DNA of 20,155 nt from Thiopontia sp013349825. Its GTDB lineage: Bacteria; Pseudomonadota; Gammaproteobacteria; GCF-002020875. Below the pieces are notes generated by a model. The model ran no database searches, was not told where the DNA came from, and saw nothing but the letters and a program-made list of their open reading frames with translations. This document shows positions 7,818 through 14,012 of this stretch, piece after piece; positions within the stretch are counted from its first letter, which is position 1, and each line of letters opens with the position of its first letter. A program made the translations under genes and the position numbers. Where the stretch lies: assembly GCA_963981015.1 (NCBI GenBank), contig CAXCCG010000051.1:1-20155 (forward strand), written 5' to 3'.

Positions 7818-7888
7818 AAAAGGGGACAGATTTATTTTATGTGCTGGCTGATTGACGAGGAGTGTAGTAATGCCAAGGGTTGGTAGGG
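7818..7888 (+). mobile_element. RAYT element left-end remnant
   Basis: This starts with AAAAGGGGACAGATTTATTT, runs through the transposase ribosome site (GAGGAG) and includes its first codons (ATG at 7870, MPRVGR). It matches 8650-8729 with only a one-base length change in the T-run. Homology stops after GTTGGTAGGG. The 90 bp from 7889 to 7980 hold AT-rich sequence and no gene I can support. Confidence 0.75.
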
Positions 7889-7980
7889 GTAATCGGGGGT
7901 TCTTCCAAGTCAATATTTATAAATGGTTGATTTATAGATGGAGGCCGTGCCCGCAGCTGGGACGCTAACACTGCAACATT

Positions 7981-8313
7981 TTACGCATGCACAGCCTGAT
8001 CCACGGTGTGGGTAATCCACTTGTTGATGCTTTGCCCCTCTTGAGTTGCCATTGCTGCCACCTCGGCGTGCAGCTCAGGGGGGAGTCGTAGTCGCAACTC
8101 CCCAGAGTAGCTTTTACGAGGCTCAATGCCGCGCTCCTCGCAAACCTTCAGGTATTCCTGAATCACAATCTCGAACTGCTTTTTCAGCTTCCCCACGTTT
8201 TCTCCGTAGAAAACGTGCGGTGAGGAGTTGATTACGGTGCCGCATAGCAGATTGGTATCGGTATCTACCTCCACTTTGGCGATAAAGCCATTATATCGAA
8301 TCAGGTTACTCAT
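7981..8313 (-). CDS. hicB: HicB-family antitoxin
   Basis: A 110-residue two-domain antitoxin. Residues 1-60 form the HicB partial RNase H-like fold (MSNLIRYNGFIAKVEVDTDT, then VFYGENVGKLKKQFEIVIQEY), which binds HicA. Residues 68-110 form a ribbon-helix-helix DNA-binding domain (SGELRLRLPPELHAEVAAMA, then GQSINKWITHTVDQAV). The ATG overlaps the hicA stop by four bases (ATGA), so translation is coupled. Gene order is toxin first, as in most hicAB loci. The pair lies between two RAYT left-end fragments in direct orientation, suggesting it arrived with, or was trapped by, those elements. Confidence 0.93.
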   Translation of the reverse strand: MSNLIRYNGFIAKVEVDTDTNLLCGTVINSSPHVFYGENVGKLKKQFEIVIQEYLKVCEERGIEPRKSYSGELRLRLPPELHAEVAAMATQEGQSINKWITHTVDQAVHA

Positions 8314-8564
8314 GGTTTTACTCCATTGGTCTCCAGAAATTTTCTCAATGCAGCCACTGCTCCTTTGTCCATGCAGGGAGAAGGGTGTGGTCGGTGCTGA
8401 ATCTGAATATCGTTGCTCAGATGGATTGCTACCAGCGATCCCTCACGTTCTTCAAGTTCGGCACCAATTGAGTTCAGCATGGCAATTGTGTCGCTCCATT
8501 TTACGTTGCCACTCACCGGGCGCTTGAAGATCAGTTGCAGAGCCTTGCGGTGTTTGGCCTTCAT
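8310..8564 (-). CDS. hicA: HicA-family mRNA interferase toxin
   Basis: An 84-residue toxin (MKAKHRKALQLIFKRPVSGN at the start), with a double-stranded RNA-binding-like fold that cleaves mRNA independently of codon position when free of HicB. Family landmarks are VKWSDTIAMLNSIGAELEER, the HRPHPSP segment and KGAVAALRKFLETNGVKP. ATG 8564 is chosen because family members begin with this MxxKHRK pattern; the frame extends upstream to TTG 8651, but that part looks like non-coding leader. No Shine-Dalgarno is visible before ATG 8564. A possible promoter (TTGTAT, 16 bp, TATCAT on the minus strand) would leave almost no 5' leader, so translation may be leaderless or weak. Confidence 0.9.
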   Translation of the reverse strand: MKAKHRKALQLIFKRPVSGNVKWSDTIAMLNSIGAELEEREGSLVAIHLSNDIQIQHRPHPSPCMDKGAVAALRKFLETNGVKP

Positions 8565-8649
8565 TGTCAAATGATACCATAAAGTGACACCAATACAATG
8601 AAAATAAGCACCATAAAAAATCTGTGAGGGGGCCAATACCATAAGGACC
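8565..8649 (-). promoter_or_regulatory. hicAB upstream region with three ACCATAA repeats
   Basis: ACCATAA occurs at 8576-8582, 8610-8616 and 8638-8644 in the same orientation; the first and last extend to ATACCATAA. They surround the presumed hicA promoter and are candidate HicB operator half-sites. Spacing is uneven (34 and 28 bp), so the assignment is tentative. Confidence 0.3.
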
Positions 8650-8798
8650 AAAAAGGGGACAGATTTATTTTTATGTGCTGGCTGATTGACGAGGAGTGTA
8701 GTAATGCCAAGGGTTGGTAGGGTTGTATTGCCTAATTATCCGCATCATATTGTTCAACGAGGACATAATCGGCAGGTTGTTTTTGATTCAGAGGATGA
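8650..8798 (+). pseudogene. 5' fragment of a REP-associated tyrosine transposase (RAYT)
   Basis: This begins with the left-end repeat AAAAAGGGGACAGATTTATT. An ATG at 8704 follows GAGGAG, and about 31 codons with the RAYT N-terminal pattern follow (MPRVGRVVLPNYPHHIVQRG, then HNRQVVFDSEDD). Similarity to the family ends near 8798. The frame then runs nonsensically into the antisense of hypE. The HUH catalytic motif and catalytic tyrosine region, which lie further along in the family, are absent, so it is dead. The 44 bp to the hypE stop hold a CCCGGG-centred GC-rich stretch with no gene. Confidence 0.85.
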
Positions 8799-8842
8799 CT
8801 GCCGCCCCAAGCCCGGGAACCACTGGGACGGTTTAAGCGACC

Positions 8843-9880
8843 TTAACAGATTCTCGGTAGCTGCTCTCCAGTCAGCCAGTCAATCACCCGACTACCGCCC
8901 AGTGTGGTCTCCATCTGCACAAAGCCCATCTCATCCTCGACCACCCCTCCGATGATGGCGGCGTTGTGGCCCAGGGGGTGTTGCTGCATGATCGAGAGCA
9001 GGGTCTCTGCATGCGTGGCGGGCGCAATACAGATCAACTTCCCCTCATTGGCAACGTAGAGCGGGTCTAGCCCCAGCAGTTCACAGGCGGCATGCACCGC
9101 AGGCTGAATCGGTAGTGCGCGCTCTCGAATGCGCATGCCGGTGCCCGACTGTCGTGCCAGCTCGTTGAGTGTGGTGGCCAATCCACCGCGTGTAGGGTCA
9201 CGCAGGCAGTGGATCTCTGGTACCGCCTCTACCAGGTCGGCAATCATCCCGTGCAGGGCGGCAGAGTCCGACTCGATGGTGGTCTCAAACTCCAGATGCT
9301 CTCGGCTGGAGAGAATCGCTACCCCGTGGTCTCCCAGGGTACCACTCACCAGAATGGCATCCCCGGCTGTGGCGCGGTCACCTGAGATGTTGAGCCCATC
9401 GGGTATGGTGCCAACGGCAGTGGTGGTGATAAAGATGCCATCCCCCTTGCCACGCTCAACCACTTTGGTATCCCCAGTCACAACCGGTACCCCTGCCTTT
9501 TTGCTGGCAGCCGCCATCGATTGGATGATGCGGTCGAGGTCGGCCAGAGGGAATCCCTCCTCTAAGATAAAACCGGCGGAGAGGTAGAGCGGTTTGGCTC
9601 CAGACATAGATACATCATTGAGGGTGCCGTGGACAGACAGCGAACCAATATCACCACCGGGGAAGAAGAGGGGGGAGATGACGTGACCATCGGTGCTGAT
9701 CGACATGCGTCCAGCAGGGATGTCAAAGGTGGCTTGGTCGTTGGCCTGCCGCAGTAGCTCATTGTCAAAGTGCTCAACAAACAGTTCGTCGATCAGTTGT
9801 GCCATGGCGCGACCACCGCTGCCGTGGGTCATGTCGACGTGGCCGTTTTTCAGGTCTAGTTTTGTACTGTAAGGTCTCAT
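8843..9880 (-). CDS. hypE: HypE, NiFe-hydrogenase maturation (carbamoyl dehydratase)
   Basis: A 345-residue protein of the PurM/AIR-synthase-like ATP-binding fold. HypE receives a carbamoyl group on its C-terminal cysteine from HypF and dehydrates it with ATP to a thiocyanate, the source of the CN ligands of the NiFe active site. The essential C-terminal PRIC with C345 is present. The N-terminal GSGGRAMAQL motif (20-29) and the VVTGDTKVVERGKGDGIFI segment support an intact enzyme. It overlaps hypD by four bases. Its 3' end is duplicated at 7711-7788. No hypF, hypA or hypB lies in the window. Confidence 0.96.
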   Translation of the reverse strand: MRPYSTKLDLKNGHVDMTHGSGGRAMAQLIDELFVEHFDNELLRQANDQATFDIPAGRMSISTDGHVISPLFFPGGDIGSLSVHGTLNDVSMSGAKPLYLSAGFILEEGFPLADLDRIIQSMAAASKKAGVPVVTGDTKVVERGKGDGIFITTTAVGTIPDGLNISGDRATAGDAILVSGTLGDHGVAILSSREHLEFETTIESDSAALHGMIADLVEAVPEIHCLRDPTRGGLATTLNELARQSGTGMRIRERALPIQPAVHAACELLGLDPLYVANEGKLICIAPATHAETLLSIMQQHPLGHNAAIIGGVVEDEMGFVQMETTLGGSRVIDWLTGEQLPRIC

Positions 9881-11004
9881 GCTCTCTCTCTAAAACGGCC
9901 ATAGCTCCAGTAGGCGGCGCAGGCCCCCTCGGAGGAGACCATGCAGGAACCCATCGGGTTTTCCGGGGTGCATACGGTGCCGAATAGTTTGCAGTCGCTG
10001 GGGCGTTTGGCTCCGCGCAGGATGGCGGGGCACTCACACCCTTTGATCTCTTTCGACTCAATGGGGGGGATGGTGAAGCGCTGTTCGCTGTCGAAGTGGC
10101 TAAGGTTCTGCTTGATCCGTAGTGCGCTGTAGGGGACTTGGCCCAGTCCGCGCCACTCGAAGATGGGGCGCAACTCAAACACCTCGGCCACCAGTCTCTG
10201 CGCCTTCTGGTTGCCGTCACGGCTCACCACACGGTGGTACTCATTTTCCACCTCGTAGCGCCCCTGGTTGAGCTGCTGAATCAACATCAGCGCAGACTGC
10301 ATTACATCCAGTGGCTCAAATCCGGCAATCACCACGGGGCGCTGGAACTCTTCGGCAAAGAACTCATAGGGCCGACTGCCGATGATGGCGCTGACATGGG
10401 AGGGGCCGAAGAAGCCATCAATCGACACCGTACCGATCTCTCGCACCTCTGGGGATTCGAGAATATTCTGGATCGCAGCGGGGGTGAGGACGTGGTTGCA
10501 GAAGACGGAGAAGTTTTTCAGCCCCTCTGCGGCTGCTTGTTGAATGGCGACAGCGGTGGGTGGGGTGGTGGTCTCAAAACCGATGGCGAAGAAGACCACC
10601 TCACGATCAGGGTTGTCATGGGCGATTTTTAGCGCATCCTGAGTTGAGTAGATCATGCGCACATCGGCGCCACTCGCCTTGGCCTTGAGAAGGCTGTTTC
10701 GGTTGCTGGCAGGGACCCGCAATAGATCACCGTAGCTACAGAGGATGACGTTCTCATGCTCCAGCAGGTGGATCGCCTGATCGATGCGCGCTGTCGGCAG
10801 TACGCAGACGGGGCAGCCGGGGCCGTGGACGAAGTTGACGTTCTCCGGCATCAGATCTTGCACCCCATAGCGGAAGATGGCGTGGGTGTGACCACCGCAG
10901 AACTCCATCAGGTTGTAGCTGCGGGCGGGATCGGTGGCGTGGGCGATCTTGGTGGCGAGCTTCTGCGCCAGTTCACCAGAGCGGAACTCGTCGATATATT
11001 TCAT
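9877..11004 (-). CDS. hypD: HypD, NiFe-hydrogenase Fe(CN)2CO cofactor assembly protein
   Basis: A 375-residue iron-sulfur scaffold that, with HypC, holds the iron while CN and CO ligands are attached. Signatures are FCGGHTHAI (C36), GPGCPVCVLP (C64, C67) and the C-terminal cluster-binding set GCECPAILRG, CKLFGTVCTPENPMGSCMVS and EGACAAYW. All key cysteines are kept and the length is typical. It overlaps hypC upstream and hypE downstream by four bases each, so hypC-hypD-hypE are translationally coupled in the usual order. Confidence 0.97.
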   Translation of the reverse strand: MKYIDEFRSGELAQKLATKIAHATDPARSYNLMEFCGGHTHAIFRYGVQDLMPENVNFVHGPGCPVCVLPTARIDQAIHLLEHENVILCSYGDLLRVPASNRNSLLKAKASGADVRMIYSTQDALKIAHDNPDREVVFFAIGFETTTPPTAVAIQQAAAEGLKNFSVFCNHVLTPAAIQNILESPEVREIGTVSIDGFFGPSHVSAIIGSRPYEFFAEEFQRPVVIAGFEPLDVMQSALMLIQQLNQGRYEVENEYHRVVSRDGNQKAQRLVAEVFELRPIFEWRGLGQVPYSALRIKQNLSHFDSEQRFTIPPIESKEIKGCECPAILRGAKRPSDCKLFGTVCTPENPMGSCMVSSEGACAAYWSYGRFRERA

Positions 11005-11231
11005 CCCTCCTCCAGAGTCCCCATCTCTGCAAACAGTGCCAGCGTCTTCTCTGCCTCTGCCTCATCGACCTTGCTCAGTGCATAGCCGACATGGAGCAGC
11101 ACATAGTTGCCCACCTCGACCCCCTCAACCAGTGCCAGTGAGATCTCTTTGCGGATACCGTCGAGTGAGACGGTGGCATTTTGCTGATCGTCGCTGATTT
11201 CAATGATCTGGATGGGGAGGGCAAGGCACAT
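11001..11231 (-). CDS. hypC: HypC/HupF-family hydrogenase maturation chaperone
   Basis: A 76-residue OB-fold chaperone starting MCLALPIQIIEI. The invariant C2, which contacts the iron and HypD, is present. The core DGIRKEISLALVEGVEVGNYV and HVGYALSKVDEAEAEKTL fit the family. It carries the Fe(CN)2CO unit between HypD and the hydrogenase large-subunit precursor. It begins 25 bp downstream of the truncated hupK and overlaps hypD by four bases. Confidence 0.96.
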   Translation of the reverse strand: MCLALPIQIIEISDDQQNATVSLDGIRKEISLALVEGVEVGNYVLLHVGYALSKVDEAEAEKTLALFAEMGTLEEG

Positions 11232-11256
11232 GAGCGAATTGTTTCAGTGGTGTGTT

Positions 11257-12316
11257 TCAGTGGTGGATGGTTAGATCATAACCAACACAGGGATCGATTG
11301 CATGGATGATCAGCCTAGCCTGTTGTTCCACATCAATCGATTGGGTGTCTAATTGGCTGAGGGACTGGGCAACAGCCCCTTGTGGGTGGAAGTTCCACTC
11401 GGTGGGGGCGAGGATCTGGTAACGCTGAATATGATCTCCATCCACGGTGACATGGTGCAGTAGCTGCCCGCGAGCTGCTTGAGCGACTCCAAACCCGGTG
11501 TTCGGCTGGGTGGCGGTGACCGCTGTGGATAGCGTAGGGGTGTCCAGCTGTAACACCAGCTGTGCCAGTTCTGTAAGACGGGCAACGCTACGTGTCAGTA
11601 GGCCGCTTCCGTAGTGGTGCTGTAGTCGATCCAGCAGTGGGGTGTGGGTGCGGGTGAGTGGGGAGGTCTCGCAGGCGGTGCCGTTCCAGAGTGGTTGTGC
11701 TACAAAGTTGGACTGTTGTAGCTGCTGCTCAAGGATGATGCTCTCTAGCTCAGGTAGGTGGATGCTGTCACTACGCCCCAGTTGACTCCATTGGTTACGC
11801 TCCAAGTACCGGATAAATTGGGTTGCCACGCTCTCGTGCTGTCTGCTCCACGCCAGTAGTTGATCGATCTGCTCCATCTCTAACCACGCCTCTGGGGAGG
11901 AGCCAAACAGCGCCTCCTCCAAAACCTTCTTCAGCTGCTGTTGCTGAGGGGTGATCGATGCTGGTTGTGGTAGCACTGGTGCTAGAAGAGAGAGGGAGGT
12001 GCCCGCAGTAAGCGTCTGTTGAAGCTGTTGTTGAATCAACATCACTCCCGCCATTGCCGCCTCTACGGGTGCCTTTCCCAGTAGTTCACTCCACCCCAAT
12101 AGAACCCTCCAGAGGTGTTCACGGATGGTCTCCATCATCAACAGCTGCTCTCTTCGCTGTTCAACCGCTGTTACTGGTTTGCCCCCTAACGCCTGCTCAC
12201 AAGCACGTACCGCAGCGGTGGCTTGTGCGGTGCTACAGATGCTGAACAGTAGGGGCAGGCTCTGCAGGGTCTGCTCGATGCCCTTGCCATGAAAGAGTTG
12301 CGAGGCGTGAACTGAT
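11257..12316 (-). pseudogene. hupK: hupK-like hydrogenase accessory gene, 5' end lost
   Basis: About 352 codons of a HupK-like protein, a degenerate NiFe large-subunit paralogue used in hydrogenase assembly. The C-terminus keeps the large-subunit-like pattern: RGQLLHHVTVDGDHIQRYQI, PTEWNFHPQGAVAQSL and IHAIDPCVGYDLTIHH. Family similarity continues upstream of the first possible start codon (TTG 12141): 12142-12315 reads in frame as SVHASQLFHGKGIEQ, then LFSICSTAQATAAVRACEQA. No start codon with a ribosome site exists in that stretch, and the frame runs into the RAYT end repeat at 12317. I infer that roughly the first 20-30 codons and the promoter were lost at the insertion. Translation from within (ATG 12138) would give a shortened protein of uncertain function. 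Confidence 0.72.
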
Positions 12317-12338
12317 AAAGGGGACAGATTTATTTTAT
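12317..12338 (+). repeat. Isolated RAYT left-end repeat at the hupK break
   Basis: AAAGGGGACAGATTTATTTT followed by TA, directly against the broken 5' end of hupK. It is the same left-end sequence as at 7818 and 8650. A second left end begins 8 bp further on, so two element ends are nested or tandem here. Confidence 0.75.
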
Positions 12339-12345
12339 AGGCAGC

Positions 12346-12515
12346 AAAAAGGGGGAAGATTTATTTTTATGTACTGGCTGATTGATGAGGAGTGCAGTTG
12401 ACGGGAAGTGATCGTTTTGTGGATGAGGTTGAATCTATACTTGGCCTGAGATATTGAGAGCTGAAAACAGGGTAGGCCAAGGAAGAAAGATGATAAATAA
12501 ATCTGTCCCCTTTTT
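12346..12515 (+). mobile_element. Miniature internally deleted RAYT element (170 bp)
   Basis: The left part (12346 to about 12397) matches the RAYT left end, including the GATTGATGAGGAGTGCAG leader. The right part (about 12397-12515) matches the 3' end of the RAYT gene at 13896-14012, from TTGACGGGAAGTGATCGTTT onward. The junction falls in a shared GCAG. The outer ends are an inverted repeat: AAAAAGGGGGAAGATTTATT against AATAAATCTGTCCCCTTTTT, with a few mismatches on the left. The whole transposase core is missing, so this is a non-autonomous derivative that could only move in trans. Confidence 0.8.
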
Positions 12516-12554
12516 CATGCTTGTAGGTCTCTTTTGTTTATGGTTTACGAATGC

Positions 12555-12570
12555 TATACTTGTATGACAA
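12555..12570 (+). promoter_or_regulatory. -10 and operator of the RHH/RelE-type toxin-antitoxin pair
   Basis: TATACT (12555-12560) is a good -10, with TTGTTT (12534-12539) a weak, short-spaced -35. TTGT-ATG-ACAA (12560-12570) is a perfect 4-3-4 palindrome overlapping the -10 and start region, the expected place for antitoxin autorepression. GGAGAG (12592-12597) lies 6 bases before the TTG start at 12604. Confidence 0.4.
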
Positions 12571-12603
12571 ATAGGCCGATTAACCAAGTGTGGAGAGATC
12601 AGA

Positions 12604-12906
12604 TTGCTATCATTACGATTACCAGAAACAATTGAAACACGGTTAACCACTCTTGCAAGAACAACAGGTAGAACCAAAAGTTTCTATGCAAAAGAGGCCA
12701 TACTTAAGCATATTGATGAACTGGAGGAGCGCTATCTACCAGATCAGTCACCCACTTCTCCAATGGATAAAGGAGAACATGATCGCTGGTTCAAGAAACA
12801 GGTTGAGCAGGGTTTGATTGAGGCCGATAAGTCAGACGCCAAATGGTTTAGTGAGGCAGAGGTAGCAGAGCAACTTGATCAACATATCCATGCCGCTTCA
12901 AAATGA
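12604..12906 (+). CDS. Ribbon-helix-helix antitoxin of a RelE/ParE-type pair
   Basis: A 100-residue protein. Residues 1-50 look like a CopG/RHH DNA-binding domain (MLSLRLPETIETRLTTLART, then GRTKSFYAKEAILKHIDEL). The remainder (MDKGEHDRWFKKQVEQGLIE, then ADKSDAKWFSEAEVAEQLDQ) is a charged tail of the type that wraps ParE/RelE toxins. The start is TTG 12604, supported by GGAGAG six bases upstream; no ATG fits the RHH N-terminus. The stop overlaps the toxin ATG (ATGA, four bases). It should neutralise the toxin and repress its own promoter. It lies just downstream of the miniature RAYT element. Confidence 0.85.
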   Translation: MLSLRLPETIETRLTTLARTTGRTKSFYAKEAILKHIDELEERYLPDQSPTSPMDKGEHDRWFKKQVEQGLIEADKSDAKWFSEAEVAEQLDQHIHAASK

Positions 12907-13199
12907 CAGACGACTTGAAGTGTTTCAGTGAAACAGCACTCAATGACCTGATTGCAATCGTTACCTATATTGCGAAACATAATCCGCAAGCGGCATTCAA
13001 GCTTAAAGAGGCAATTCTAGATCGAGCACGTATTCTTCTTGCTCAACCAAAACTGGGGAAAAAGGGTAGAGTCCAAGGAACCCGAGAATTAGTACTTTCA
13101 GGAACCAGCTATATCCTAGTCTATCGAGTACAGAATTCAGGCCCTCAAGTGATCAGAGTGTTGCATGGCCGTCAGCAGTGGCCAGAGGTGATAGAATAA
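12903..13199 (+). CDS. RelE/ParE-superfamily toxin
   Basis: A 98-residue toxin with the RelE/ParE fold pattern: N-terminal helical hairpin (FSETALNDLIAIVTYIAKHN), then basic loop and strands (GTRELVLSGTSYILVYRVQ) and the C-terminal VIRVLHGRQQWPEVIE. The ending in HGRQ-WP is typical of the ParE/RelE branch annotated as addiction module toxins. Whether it acts on gyrase or on ribosome-bound mRNA cannot be decided from sequence. It is coupled to the antitoxin by a four-base overlap. No terminator is seen; a 7-bp tandem repeat follows. Confidence 0.9.
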   Translation: MTDDLKCFSETALNDLIAIVTYIAKHNPQAAFKLKEAILDRARILLAQPKLGKKGRVQGTRELVLSGTSYILVYRVQNSGPQVIRVLHGRQQWPEVIE

Positions 13200-13205
13200 A
13201 CGGCA

Positions 13206-13232
13206 GTACAGAGTACAGAGTACAGAGTACAG
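13206..13232. repeat. Tandem 7-bp repeat, about 3.9 copies of GTACAGA
   Basis: Three perfect GTACAGA units and a partial fourth lie just after the toxin stop codon. It is non-coding, so any copy-number change would not affect a reading frame here. Confidence 0.85.
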
Positions 13233-13246
13233 GGAACGGTCCGAAT

Positions 13247-13422
13247 GGCTATGGCCATATCGTTACCCACTTCTCCAGCAACATGACAAATCTATCCTCG
13301 TAACGCACTGATTCTGCACAATATGGGGCCGCTAGCAATACCTAATAGCGACCAAAATGCGGTCTGTAACCCACTGAACTGGCTATATTTGCAGAGAAGT
13401 GGGTAACGATATGGGCTATGGC
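13247..13422. mobile_element. 158-bp MITE with 20-bp terminal inverted repeats and 9-bp target duplication
   Basis: The element spans 13256-13413. Its left end CATATCGTTACCCACTTCTC (13256-13275) is perfectly inverted at 13394-13413. Immediately outside, GGCTATGGC occurs as a direct repeat (13247-13255 and 13414-13422), a 9-bp target-site duplication. There is no reading frame of note inside. Sub-terminal GTAAC-CACTGA motifs recur internally. The perfect ends and intact duplication suggest a recent insertion by a transposase acting in trans. The parent insertion sequence is not in the window and I cannot name its family. Confidence 0.9.
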
Positions 13423-13438
13423 TGCGAACGATGAGTAT

Positions 13439-13475
13439 AAGGAAGAAAGATGATAAATAAATCTGTCCCCTTTTT
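13439..13475 (+). repeat. RAYT right-end remnant
   Basis: 37 bases from AAGGAAGAAAGATGATAAAT to the TTTTT run are identical to 12479-12515. This is a detached right end lying directly upstream of a different RAYT fragment, so at least two elements are joined here. Confidence 0.8.
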
Positions 13476-13478
13476 GTT

Positions 13479-13997
13479 ATGAAACGATTATCCGGTCGGC
13501 AGACGCGCTATCGTAACCGTCTGGAAGGTCGTAGTGGCACATTGTGGGAAAGTCGTTATATTAATCGTTCCAAAAGTAATTGCAGCTCAAGCTCCCTCCT
13601 CCTTGCAGGGGGAGGGTTGGGGAGGGGGTAGAAACTGCCATATATATGGAACGATTAATACATTGAGCTAAATCCGGTGCGGGCACGGATGGTAGGGTAT
13701 CCAGGTGATTACAGGTGGTCAAGCTACAACCACCATGCTGGGAACGAGGTGCTTTCCTGGGTCGATACCAACCCTTACTATCTTGATCTTGCAACAGACG
13801 ATCAACGTCATAGTGAGGCGTATGGCATGTTTGTCGAGGACGGGATTCCCAAAGCGGAGTTGGCGTTGATTAGAGGGGCCTTACAGCGAGGGCAGTTGAC
13901 GGGAAGTGATCGTTTTGTGGATGAGGTTGAATCTATACTTGGCCTGAGAATCGAGAGTCGGAAACAGGGTAGGCCAAGGAAGAAGGGTGAAAAATAA
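13479..13997 (+). pseudogene. 3' part of a RAYT (REP-associated tyrosine transposase), interrupted
   Basis: Codons from ATG 13479 read MKRLSGRQTRYRNRLEGRSG then TLWESRY, the central RAYT segment. After an insertion (13559-13660) that introduces stops, the same frame resumes with YIELNPVRARMVGYPGDYRW and continues through WVDTNPYYLDL, GMFVEDGIPKAELALIRGAL and the basic tail RKQGRPRKKGEK to TAA 13997. The N-terminal HUH catalytic part is absent. Removing the insertion rejoins the halves as ESRYIELNPV, which from memory lacks about 15-20 residues found between the two Arg-Tyr motifs in intact members. It is inactive. Confidence 0.87.
13559..13660. mobile_element. 100-bp palindromic MITE/REP-like insertion inside the RAYT relic
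   Basis: TATTAATCGTTCCA (13559-13572) is perfectly inverted as TGGAACGATTAATA (13647-13660). TA dinucleotides at both edges would fit an IS630/Tc1-type TA duplication, though a TATA at the left makes the exact boundary ambiguous. The interior holds a GC-rich hairpin (CCCTCC, loop, GGGGAGGG, then GGGGAGGGGG) of a kind common in proteobacterial intergenic repeats. It introduces in-frame stops into the RAYT. Confidence 0.75.
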
Positions 13998-14012
13998 ATC
14001 TGTCCCTTTTTT
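13992..14012. repeat. RAYT right-end inverted repeat
   Basis: AAATAAATCTGTCCC followed by a T-run is the reverse complement of the left-end motif GGGGACAGATTTATTT, with one fewer C. It marks the right boundary of the RAYT element and abuts the truncated minus-strand gene at 14013. Confidence 0.8.

Noticed and set aside
7889..7980. A similarity between GCCCGCAGCTGGGACG here and GCCCGGGAACCACTGGGACG near 8811-8830, as a REP pair.
   Set aside because: The match is short and gapped, and I cannot separate it from chance by eye.
8843..10632. Plus-strand frames opposite hypE and hypD (such as 9129-9587 and 10138-10632) and the extended RAYT frame to 8955.
   Set aside because: They are antisense to intact hypE and hypD. 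The RAYT frame beyond 8798 is only hypE antisense.
12138..12141. TTG/ATG at 12141-12135 as the genuine start of the hupK-like gene.
   Set aside because: Family-like sequence (LFSICSTAQ and RACEQA) continues in frame upstream and no ribosome site precedes these codons, so the real start was lost further upstream.
12346..14012. A CRISPR array, because of the recurring short repeats.
   Set aside because: The repeats are inverted element ends at irregular distances, joined to transposase fragments. There are no regular spacers and no cas genes.
13808..14012. The C-terminal 68 codons of the minus-strand frame as a genuine domain of the truncated gene.
   Set aside because: They are the antisense of the RAYT C-terminal coding region and start at the element end repeat.
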